Shown here in pieces: positions 8,407 through 16,446 of a stretch of 64,000 nt of DNA. Both the position numbers and the translations under genes were made by a program. Source of the stretch: RDYJ01 sp034931405 (GTDB lineage: Bacteria > Cyanobacteriota > Cyanobacteriia > Cyanobacteriales > Nostocaceae); contig NZ_JAYGHA010000009.1 in assembly GCF_034931405.1 (NCBI RefSeq), positions 62,001-126,000 of the forward strand. The letters are read 5' to 3'. The notes under the pieces were generated by a model that worked only from the letters and a program-made list of their open reading frames with translations, was not told the origin of the DNA and ran no database searches. Each line of letters opens with the position of its first letter. Position 1 is the stretch's first letter.

Positions 8407-11400
8407 ATGACATCCCCAAAAGAAACAACATTACAACAACAATTTTTGCAAGATAAATCCAGAAAATTTGAATTTACTGGAGATACATATCAAGTATTTC
8501 TGGTTCGATTTGACCCGAATAACTATGCTATTGATGATGATGATATACTTCTTAAAAAGATTAATTCAAACAAGGAAGTTGGGCATGAAAAACAAAAAAT
8601 AAAAGATATTCTGGGAAAGAATATATACTCTGTTTTCAGACAAAATGGTTGTGATATAACCTCAAAAGGAGGCAGACCAAGCAAAGGAAACGAGCCTTGG
8701 AAACAGGCTTATAAATGGCTTTGGGACGAAAAATATCCTGAATGGCTTGCACAACAACAAACCCAAAACAATCAACCTGAACCCGAACCGAAAACCCTAC
8801 AAATCAACTGGCGCGAAATATGCCAGAAAATGCTACAAAAACAGCAAAATGAACAACGATTAAGACGACAAATCACCGAATTAAAACACGAAACAGAAAT
8901 CTTTGTAGAATTAGGCTTAATTCAACCCAAACCCGCACGACGTAAAGAAGAAAAACCCTTTCCCGATGCGGCTGAGGGTATGCGACAATATGAATTAAAA
9001 ACAGAAGAAATTACCAAACAATACGAATATCAGCAATTTATTGATGAAGTCATAGGCCAGCAAACCAAAAATTTAGCCATTATTGGAGAACCAGGGGCAG
9101 GAAAAACCACTTGGTTAAGCAAAATTGCCGAATATTTAGCCGATAAATCTGATTATCCTAGCCCTATTTTTATTAATCTCAGTCGCTTAGACAATAGAAC
9201 CCTAAAAGACTATTTACTGCATACTTGGCTAGAAGAGGCTTTAGAGTTTATTCCTTCCCAAATTACGGTTACACCGGCTTTAGAGGCAGATTTTCAGCAA
9301 CAGTTTAAGGATAAGCGAGTGTGGTTGTTGTTGGATGGGGTGGATGAAATGAAAACCACCGCAAACTCACCTTTATCCCAACTCAATAGCCAATTAGAAG
9401 GATGGGTAACTTGGACTAGGGTAATTCTCACCTGTCGTCTCAATGTTTGGCAACCTAACCCCATAGCTAATTTTGAATACTATCGCACTCTGGCTTTTAG
9501 TAATGTCCAGGTGAGAGATTTTATTCAGCAGTGGTATGAAAAGGCGGAAAAACGGGAGTTAGGGGAACAGTTACAGCAAAAGTTAACCGCACCCCAACAC
9601 AGCCGCATTTTTGATTTAGTCAAAAACCCTTTGCGGTTGGCAATGTTGTGTCAGAGTTGGTATTTTTTGCAAGGGGAATTACCGGAAACTAAAGCGAATT
9701 TGTATCAGCGTTTTGTGGATGCAACTTATGAATGGAAAAAAGGGGAATTTGGCACTACAGCAGCGCAAATACAACAGTTAAATCAGGCTTTGGGAAAATT
9801 GGCTTTGAGGATGATTGATGAACAAATTAGTCTCAAGGTGTCTGTGATTAAAGATGTCATGAGTTTGGAGGATTTTGAGTTAGCAGAAAGGTTAGGTTGG
9901 TTAAATTGGGTTTATACTGAGCAAAAAACTGAGCAAAGAGTTTATGCTTTCTTTCACCTGAGTTTTGCCGAATATTTTGCAGCTTGTGTAATTGATGATT
10001 GGGATTATTTTTTACCTAAAGATCATGAAGATAAACCTGTTGAGGGTAAGAAATATCGTATTTTTGAGAATGAGTGGAATGAGATATTTTTATTGTGGAT
10101 GGGAAGAGATAAGATTAACAAGGATAAGAAAGAAGAATTTATTCTAGCATTAGTAAATTTTCAAGATGGAGGAGTAGATGATTTCTATAGTTTTCAGGCT
10201 TATTTTAAAGCGGCTATAGCTATTGGTGAATTTAAAAGCTGTTTACTGGCTAATAGAATTGTATGTCAGATTATTAAATGGGGATTTGGTTATTTTGATA
10301 AAGAAACGCAGAAATGGGTAAATTTTCCTGATCCCATTCTAGAAGAAGCAGACGAAGGTTTATCTTTGATTGATACAAAAATAATAATTACAGCGTTGAT
10401 GTCAATTCTTAATTCAATTGATGATAAAAATATTATTATAAAAGTTTCTCGTAGTTTATTAGAAATAGAGCCAGAAAATGAACGGGCAATTACAGAGTTG
10501 ATGTCAATTCTTGATTCAACTGATGATATAAATATTATTATAGAAGTTTCTCGTAGTTTATTAGAAATAGAGCCAGAAAATGAACGGGTAATTACAGCGT
10601 TGATGTCAATTCTTAATTCAAACGATGATGAAAATACTCTTAAAAAATCTATTCGTAGTTTAGAAAAAATAGCAGTAGGGAATGAACAAGTAATCACAAA
10701 CTTAATTTCAATTCTTAATTCTACTGAAAATAAAAATATCTCTAGAGCAGTCACTCGTAGTTTAGAAAAAATAGCAGTAGGAAATGAACAAGCAATTACA
10801 AACTTAATTTCAATTCTTAATTCTACTGAAGATAAATCTATTATTATAGAAGTTTCTCGTAGTTTAGAAAAAATAGCAGTAGGAAATGAACAAGCAATTA
10901 TAAACTTAATTTCAATTCTTAATTCTACTGAAAATAAAAATATCTCTAGAGCAATTAGTAATATTTTAGGAGAAATAGCAGTAGGAAATGAACAAGCAAT
11001 TATAAACTTAATTTCAATTCTTAATTCTACTGAAGATAAAAATATCTCTAGAGCAGTTAGTAATATTTTAGGAGAAATAGCAATAGGGAATGAACAAGCA
11101 ATTACAAATTTAATTTCAATTCTTAATTCTACTCATAAAAAATCTATTATTTATAGAACTTTGGAAATATTAGAAGAAATAGCAGTAGGAAATAAAGAGG
11201 CAATTACAGCGTTAATTTCAATTCTCAATTTTACTGATGATGAAGATACTTGTCTGCAAATTGCTGAAACGTTAGTAACTATAGAACCAGGGAATGAAGA
11301 GGCAATTACAGCGTTAATTTCAATTCTCAATTCAACTGATGATGAAGATACTTGTCTACAAATTGCTGAAACGTTAGTAGCTATAGAACCAGGGAATGAA

Positions 11401-12732
11401 GAGGCAATTACAGCGTTAATTTCGATTCTCAATTCAACTGATGATGAAGATATTTGTATGCAAGTTGTTGAAACTTTAGGAGAAATAGGAGTAGACGATG
11501 AAGAGTCAATTACAGCTTTGATTTCCTTACTTAATTCAACCGATGATGAATATACTATTAGAAAGATTGCTCGTAGTTTAGGAAAAATAGGAGTATACAA
11601 TGAAAAAGCAATTACAGCTTTGATTTCCTTACTTAATTCAACCGATGATAAAGATATTTGTATCCAAATTGTTGAAACTTTAGGAGAAATAGGAGTAGAC
11701 AATGAAGAGTCAATTACAGCTTTGATTTCAATTCTCAATTCAACCGATGATGAATATACTCTTAGAAAGGTTACTCGTAGTTTAGGAGAAATAGGAAAGG
11801 TAATTACAGCTTTAACTTGTCTGCTTAATTTAACCAAAAATGAAGATATTTGTATGCAAATTGTTGAAACTTTAGGAGAAATAGGAGTAGACAATGAAAA
11901 GACAATTACAGCTTTAATTTCCTTATTTAATTCAACCGATGATGAATATACTCTTAGAAAGGTTACTCGTGATTTAGGAGAAATAGGAATAGATGATGAA
12001 AACGTAATTACAGCTTTAATTTCCTTACTCAATTCAACCGAAAATGAAGATATTTGTATGCAAGTTGTTGAAATTTTAGGAGAAATTATTAAAACAGAAA
12101 ATAATTATCTAATCACAATTTCAGCTTTAAACAAACATCTCACCAAAGAAGTATATAAAAATAATTCTGACCTCTACAAAAACTATTCCAAAATCCTCTG
12201 GCAATGTGCCAAAAACCTCACCTATCCCCAATTCTACCAAGCATGGCACGCCACCAACACCACCACCCTTAACCAACTCCAACAACAATACACCGATATT
12301 TATACCCAATTAAAGCAATTGCAACCCACCTCCACCACCTATCCCATCCCCCTCAACGCTGCCAACCTGGAAGGGAAAACCGCAGAAAAAGCCATAGCCA
12401 AAGGTATATTAATCAAAATTTATGGCGAAATCTTTCCCAAACAAAAAGCCGAAAACATAGAAGATATATTCGACTTAGAAAACCAACTCCAACCCCTGAG
12501 AAAACATCTAAATACAGATAAAATCGCCCTCATTTTCTGTGACATTAATCCTCACCCAGAATTAATTAATTTCTGTCAGCAATTACAGAAGAATCACTGG
12601 TTAAAAATCGCCTTGATTACCGATACACCAATAGCATCTCCCTTGAGTGGTTTTTCGCCTCAACAGGATAATTTATTAGGAGTGGTTCAAACTTGGTTAG
12701 AGGAATCAGAGATGTTTGAAAGGGGTTCATAA
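8407..12732 (+). CDS. NACHT-domain NTPase with HEAT-like repeat array (bacterial NLR-like)
   Basis: This 1441-residue protein has four parts. Residues 1-115 are an N-terminal domain I do not recognise (FLVRFDPNNYAIDDDD ... WKQAYKWLWDEKYPEWL). A linker with LGLIQPKPARR leads into the NACHT NTPase: Walker A GEPGAGKTTW at 227-236 and Walker B LLLDGVDE at 307-314, then winged-helix and helical regions to about 600. Residues 661-1234 are seventeen HEAT-like repeats of 34 residues. The C-terminus carries a Cys/His segment (C1267, H1281 in QCAKNLTYPQFYQAWH) and an alpha/beta tail (KIALIFCDINPHPE). Bacterial NACHT proteins include antiphage factors, so a defence role is inferred. It sits inside a TRAP locus. 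Confidence 0.9.
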   Translation: MTSPKETTLQQQFLQDKSRKFEFTGDTYQVFLVRFDPNNYAIDDDDILLKKINSNKEVGHEKQKIKDILGKNIYSVFRQNGCDITSKGGRPSKGNEPWKQAYKWLWDEKYPEWLAQQQTQNNQPEPEPKTLQINWREICQKMLQKQQNEQRLRRQITELKHETEIFVELGLIQPKPARRKEEKPFPDAAEGMRQYELKTEEITKQYEYQQFIDEVIGQQTKNLAIIGEPGAGKTTWLSKIAEYLADKSDYPSPIFINLSRLDNRTLKDYLLHTWLEEALEFIPSQITVTPALEADFQQQFKDKRVWLLLDGVDEMKTTANSPLSQLNSQLEGWVTWTRVILTCRLNVWQPNPIANFEYYRTLAFSNVQVRDFIQQWYEKAEKRELGEQLQQKLTAPQHSRIFDLVKNPLRLAMLCQSWYFLQGELPETKANLYQRFVDATYEWKKGEFGTTAAQIQQLNQALGKLALRMIDEQISLKVSVIKDVMSLEDFELAERLGWLNWVYTEQKTEQRVYAFFHLSFAEYFAACVIDDWDYFLPKDHEDKPVEGKKYRIFENEWNEIFLLWMGRDKINKDKKEEFILALVNFQDGGVDDFYSFQAYFKAAIAIGEFKSCLLANRIVCQIIKWGFGYFDKETQKWVNFPDPILEEADEGLSLIDTKIIITALMSILNSIDDKNIIIKVSRSLLEIEPENERAITELMSILDSTDDINIIIEVSRSLLEIEPENERVITALMSILNSNDDENTLKKSIRSLEKIAVGNEQVITNLISILNSTENKNISRAVTRSLEKIAVGNEQAITNLISILNSTEDKSIIIEVSRSLEKIAVGNEQAIINLISILNSTENKNISRAISNILGEIAVGNEQAIINLISILNSTEDKNISRAVSNILGEIAIGNEQAITNLISILNSTHKKSIIYRTLEILEEIAVGNKEAITALISILNFTDDEDTCLQIAETLVTIEPGNEEAITALISILNSTDDEDTCLQIAETLVAIEPGNEEAITALISILNSTDDEDICMQVVETLGEIGVDDEESITALISLLNSTDDEYTIRKIARSLGKIGVYNEKAITALISLLNSTDDKDICIQIVETLGEIGVDNEESITALISILNSTDDEYTLRKVTRSLGEIGKVITALTCLLNLTKNEDICMQIVETLGEIGVDNEKTITALISLFNSTDDEYTLRKVTRDLGEIGIDDENVITALISLLNSTENEDICMQVVEILGEIIKTENNYLITISALNKHLTKEVYKNNSDLYKNYSKILWQCAKNLTYPQFYQAWHATNTTTLNQLQQQYTDIYTQLKQLQPTSTTYPIPLNAANLEGKTAEKAIAKGILIKIYGEIFPKQKAENIEDIFDLENQLQPLRKHLNTDKIALIFCDINPHPELINFCQQLQKNHWLKIALITDTPIASPLSGFSPQQDNLLGVVQTWLEESEMFERGS
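10387..12108 (+). repeat. 17-unit, 102-bp tandem repeat array encoding HEAT-like repeats
   Basis: The coding repeat has a period of exactly 102 bases (34 codons, consensus ITALISILNSTDDEDICMQ followed by VVETLGEIGVDNEEA). Sixteen units keep the full length. Unit 14 (11713-11802) lacks four codons. Units 11-17 alternate between two subtypes, giving a 204-base super-period, and units 4-8 form another related block. Near-identity at the DNA level indicates recent expansion. Confidence 0.9.
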
Positions 12733-12797
12733 AATCTTCCAATCCCTAAAACTGTTTGGCATCTAGAAAGTTAAATTCGATATTGATAAATGAGATA

Positions 12798-13901
12798 TTA
12801 CTTATTATCACCAGTCACAAAATTAGCATAGCTTAATTCATTGATACGATTCCATGTAAAAATCTGTCCTCTAAATTTTTTCCACTGTTCATACAACTGT
12901 TTAAAAGTTGCATCCTTACTAGCATTCTCTTCATATATTTCAAAAGCAGCTTTCTTTGCAGCTTGCATAATTTCTTGGCTGTAAGGAGTTAACTTAGTTC
13001 CACTAGCCAGTAATCTTGTTAATGCTTCTCCATTCAAAGCATCATATTCAGTTAACATATTCATATTGGCTTCAATAGTCGCAGTTTTGAATATTTCCTG
13101 ATATTCTTTCGGTAATTTATCCCAAGCTTTCCGACTCACCAATACATCTAAAGTTGGACCCGGTTCCCACCAACCAGGATAATAATAAAATTGGGCGGCT
13201 TTATTTAAACCCAACTTCTCATCATCATATGGTCCCACCCATTCGGCTGCATCAATAGCACCTCTATCTAAAGCTAAATATATTTCTCCTCCGGGTAACA
13301 CTTGCACATTTACTCCCAACCGAGACATAACTTGTCCACCCAAACCAGGAATCCGCATTTTTAAACCATTCAAATCAGCAACAGACTTGATTTCTTTCTT
13401 AAACCATCCTCCCATTTGCGCCCCAGTGTTACCAGCGGGAAAGTTGATAATATTAAAATCAGCATAAATTTTTTGCATGGCTTCTAATCCACCACCATGA
13501 TACAACCAAGCATTTTGTTGTTGGGCGTTTAAACCGAAGGGTACGGTGGTAGCAAAAGCTAAAGCCGGATTTTTGCCTATGTAATAATAACTAGCCGTGT
13601 GTCCACATTCTACCGTTCCCCCTTGCACTGCATCTAATACTTGCAAACCGGGGACTAATTCCCCCGCCGCAAAGGGGGTAATGGTAAAACGGCCACCTGT
13701 CATTTCTTTGACACGTTTGGCGATGGTTTCCGCACCAATATAAGTCCCTAAACTCTTTGTCCAGCTAGTGGCCATGCGCCATCTTACCGTTGGTAAACTA
13801 CTTTGGACACTGGTGGATGTACCTGTTTTTGCACAAGCAGCGGTGAGTGTAGCCGTGGCTGTAGCAATTATACCTGTATTGAGAATTTGTCTACGTTTCA
13901 T
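12798..13901 (-). CDS. dctP: TRAP transporter substrate-binding protein (DctP), lipoprotein/Tat-like
   Basis: DctP captures the organic acid in the periplasm and delivers it to DctQM. The N-terminus MKRRQILNTG has a twin-arginine pattern, followed by a hydrophobic stretch and a lipobox LTAAC at C23, so the protein is probably membrane-anchored. The conserved ligand-carboxylate arginine lies in LKMRIPGLGG (R183). The overall match is to the subfamily that binds 2-oxoacids such as pyruvate (TakP-like), with DAAEWVGPYDDEKLGL. It lies 49 bases downstream of the FAD oxidoreductase gene on the same strand, so the two are likely cotranscribed. dctQM lie 5.3 kb away on the opposite strand. Confidence 0.93.
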   Translation of the reverse strand: MKRRQILNTGIIATATATLTAACAKTGTSTSVQSSLPTVRWRMATSWTKSLGTYIGAETIAKRVKEMTGGRFTITPFAAGELVPGLQVLDAVQGGTVECGHTASYYYIGKNPALAFATTVPFGLNAQQQNAWLYHGGGLEAMQKIYADFNIINFPAGNTGAQMGGWFKKEIKSVADLNGLKMRIPGLGGQVMSRLGVNVQVLPGGEIYLALDRGAIDAAEWVGPYDDEKLGLNKAAQFYYYPGWWEPGPTLDVLVSRKAWDKLPKEYQEIFKTATIEANMNMLTEYDALNGEALTRLLASGTKLTPYSQEIMQAAKKAAFEIYEENASKDATFKQLYEQWKKFRGQIFTWNRINELSYANFVTGDNK

Positions 13902-13950
13902 GATTTTTTAAATTTCCATTACTCTATCTTGAGGCTGATAGTGCAATTTA

Positions 13951-15120
13951 TCAGGTTTTTGGTAAGTTTTGAAATTGTGCCATAAAACGTCGATCAATAC
14001 AGTCTTTCCAGTGCCAAAATAATTGATGGGGTGGTAAGGTCAAATTTCCTCTTGTAGCTAATGCGCGTCCGTCACCTGTACCAATCAAACTTAAATACTC
14101 TGTTTGTGGTTTGTAGAATTTAAGTGATTGACCCAAAATTATCCTTTGCAAATTTTCATACAAAGGTTTACCTTGACGCACTGCAAATACACCTGCTTTT
14201 GGTAAGTGATAATTAATCATTGTGGCAATATCGCCCGCTGCAAAAATATGGGGATGACTAACAGATTGCAAATTATCATTTACTAAAATAAAACCTTTTT
14301 TATCAGTATCAATTCCCGAATTTTCAACCCAATTTGCTGCTGATGCTTGTGTCACCCAAAATACCCGATCACATTTTAAAATCAACCCAGATTCCGATTG
14401 AATTTCTAATTTATTATCTATAGTTGGTGTAATTTCACATACACTTTCGCCTAAATGCAATTTTACACCTTGATTAATTAAAATTTCTAACATCATTCGC
14501 CGCACCAATGGGTGATGATTGGGCATTAATTCCCCAGTGCGTTGCCATAAATGCAATTCTAGATTTTCAATTTCTAACTTCCGTAAACCTGCCAACATTG
14601 ATAATGCTAATTCTACACCTCCAGCCCCACCACCAACAATACTAATAGTTAGTGGTTTCTGGGGATTTTTAACAACCATTTCCTGCAATTTATACCAATG
14701 TTCTAAAAGTTGTGCTACTGGTTTAGCCGCAATTGCATATTCTGCCGCACCTGATACAGACAATTTCGCTGGAGTGCTGCCAATATCAATAGACAGAATA
14801 TCAAAATCTACCGCAGGTCTGTTAGCACAAAGCACTTTGTGATTTTTTAAATCTAGCCCTATTACTCGGTCAAGATACAACTTTGCTTTAACAAATTTAC
14901 ATAATTTTTGCAAGTCAATATGACATTGAGCATAATTATAAAATCCGGCAATATGTCCGGGTAACATCCCAGAGTAGGGTGTATATTGATCTGGAGTAAT
15001 TAAGGTCAAATTTACTCCAGCTACAGGGTTATTACCAAAAAGTTTTAAAACAATGGCATGACTATGGCCACCACCAATCAGCACTAAGTTTTTGAGTATT
15101 GGCTGGGTATTTTGCAACAT
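13951..15120 (-). CDS. FAD/NAD(P)-dependent oxidoreductase, type II NADH dehydrogenase-like
   Basis: The protein has two dinucleotide-binding motifs: VLIGGGHSHA near residues 13-22 and SIVGGGAGGVELAL near 160. It also has the conserved FAD segment HPHIFAAGDIA. TPYSGMLPGHIAGFY is typical of the oxidoreductase half that many cyanobacteria fuse to selenophosphate synthetase SelD. Here the frame ends after WHWKDCIDRRFMAQF, where the SelD half would begin, so it is a stand-alone version of 389 residues. Electron acceptor and substrate are unknown. It starts an apparent operon with dctP. Confidence 0.85.
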   Translation of the reverse strand: MLQNTQPILKNLVLIGGGHSHAIVLKLFGNNPVAGVNLTLITPDQYTPYSGMLPGHIAGFYNYAQCHIDLQKLCKFVKAKLYLDRVIGLDLKNHKVLCANRPAVDFDILSIDIGSTPAKLSVSGAAEYAIAAKPVAQLLEHWYKLQEMVVKNPQKPLTISIVGGGAGGVELALSMLAGLRKLEIENLELHLWQRTGELMPNHHPLVRRMMLEILINQGVKLHLGESVCEITPTIDNKLEIQSESGLILKCDRVFWVTQASAANWVENSGIDTDKKGFILVNDNLQSVSHPHIFAAGDIATMINYHLPKAGVFAVRQGKPLYENLQRIILGQSLKFYKPQTEYLSLIGTGDGRALATRGNLTLPPHQLFWHWKDCIDRRFMAQFQNLPKT

Positions 15121-15352
15121 CTGGAGACTTGAGTAAATATAATCAGTAATTAAATATCAATATAATCATGATTTTGCTCAGGTGGGTATGAATAAATAAT
15201 AAGCATTAGTATGAAAAAACCAATTTCGATGCGTATCTTTAAAATCTATTTTTCTGGGTGTCTATATCCAAAACCAGGAAATTATATATCAGATAAATTG
15301 CATAAATTGGTATTAATTATAAAAACAATTCTAGGTTTTTTAAAGTAATAAT

Positions 15353-16042
15353 ATGTCGTTTAGAAAAATCATCCATTGGATGCTGTTAATTTCGGGAAAT
15401 ATCAAAAATAATCAAAATAACAACTTTTATCAAGATTATTTAATGAAAGTCCTACAACAACTGGATCATAATTCAATAGAAACCAGTTTATCGGCAATTA
15501 ATGATTTAGAACGTCTGGCGGAGATGAATCCACAATACCACTGGATAATTATGGATATGCTGACTAATTTCCTGCGAAATAAAGCTGTTAATCTATCAAC
15601 AGAGGAAGTAATCAATAATTCTTCACTAAACACCCGGACAGTAATTCAAGCGGCTATTAATGTCATTGCTAAAAGAGACACAAAAAAAGATCCAGAAAAT
15701 GAGCAGATTGACTTAAGTTACACAGATTTAAGGGGAGTTAACTTAGAAGGCGCAAACCTGGAGCAAACTAACCTTTATCAAGCAAATCTTACTGGTGCAA
15801 ACCTCAATTCTGCCAACCTCTCTGGTGCTATCCTCAGTGCAGCAAATCTTACTGGTGCAAACCTCAATTCTGCCAACCTCTCTGGTGCTATTCTCAGTGC
15901 AGCAAACCTCAGTAGTGCAAATCTTTCTGGTGCTAACTTGCATCGAGCTAATTTATATTTAGCTAGTTTAGAGGATGCTATTTTGAATGATGCTATTCTT
16001 GATGGAGCAAATCTGAGAGAAGTGAAGTTTAATAAGTTTTAA
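15353..16042 (+). CDS. Pentapeptide-repeat protein with HEAT-like N-terminal module
   Basis: Residues 1-115 form a helical module (SLSAINDLERLAEMNP, HWIIMDMLTNFLRN, TVIQAAINVIAKR) that is also found in the next gene. Residues 120-225 are A(N/D)LxG pentapeptide repeats that should fold as a right-handed quadrilateral beta-helix. A 60-bp tandem duplication (15781-15840 and 15841-15900) gives two nearly identical 20-residue coils. Function is unknown; these proteins are abundant in filamentous cyanobacteria. No signal peptide is evident. Confidence 0.85.
   Translation: MSFRKIIHWMLLISGNIKNNQNNNFYQDYLMKVLQQLDHNSIETSLSAINDLERLAEMNPQYHWIIMDMLTNFLRNKAVNLSTEEVINNSSLNTRTVIQAAINVIAKRDTKKDPENEQIDLSYTDLRGVNLEGANLEQTNLYQANLTGANLNSANLSGAILSAANLTGANLNSANLSGAILSAANLSSANLSGANLHRANLYLASLEDAILNDAILDGANLREVKFNKF
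15781..15900 (+). repeat. 60-bp tandem duplication inside the pentapeptide gene
   Basis: The two 60-base units differ at a single base (ATCCTC versus ATTCTC). Each encodes four pentapeptides, which is one full turn of the beta-helix, so the duplication lengthens the protein by exactly one coil. Confidence 0.95.
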
Positions 16043-16446
16043 GAATCAATATATACCTAGTACCGCTTTGCGAAAGTCAAAAGTAATAGGTTGTAAGCTT
16101 TTCCAAACTCTTATCTAACAAAGATTCCAGAATTTATTGATAATTTTTTGATGGTACAAGCCCCCGGATTTATCTGTGGGGTCGATCTAAAATCCAAAAT
16201 CCTCAAACTCCCAGATTTAACCGTAGAATCAATCCAAAATCCAAAATTTAAAGTCGGATGACTGCTATATTTTTTACCTAATTTACCGTTGATATGCTGT
16301 CAATATATCCCGAAGAGTAAAAAGTAAGGGGATACGGTAAAAATGAAAACCATTTACCCTTTTATTGCGAGAAAATTTTACATTTATAAATTTACGGCTA
16401 AATGCTATACTGTTTTTTTTAATCATCTCAGTAATAACTCATTATT
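16043..16446. other. Spacer between pentapeptide genes with a partial family B repeat
   Basis: The left part begins with CTAGTACCGCTTTGCGAAAG (16057), matching one end of the family B element found whole at 53082 and 60489. The other end is not recognisable. The middle holds degenerate AAATCCAAAAT repeats. Near the right end, TGCTATACT (extended -10, 16403-16411) with TTTATA 17 bases upstream is a candidate promoter for the next gene. Confidence 0.45.
16057..16120 (+). mobile_element. Partial family B MITE
   Basis: The first bases, CTAGTACCGC then TTTGCGAAAGTCAAAAGT, are shared with the full copies at 53082-53192 and 60489-60585 (minus). The right end is diverged or lost, so the end coordinate is approximate. 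Confidence 0.5.

Noticed and set aside
10290..12032. Long minus-strand frames (154 and 293 codons) opposite the HEAT repeats
   Set aside because: They are mirrors of the tandem repeats; the periodic sequence keeps the reverse frame free of stops. The plus-strand NACHT gene explains the region.
10387..12108. CRISPR-like regular spacing
   Set aside because: The 102-base period is coding throughout, with no unique spacers between constant repeats. It is a protein repeat array, not a CRISPR.
8407..12732. Avs/STAND multi-gene defence island
   Set aside because: No nuclease, reverse transcriptase, restriction-modification or CBASS gene lies next to the NACHT gene; neighbours are transporter genes. 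It is kept as a single-gene candidate only.
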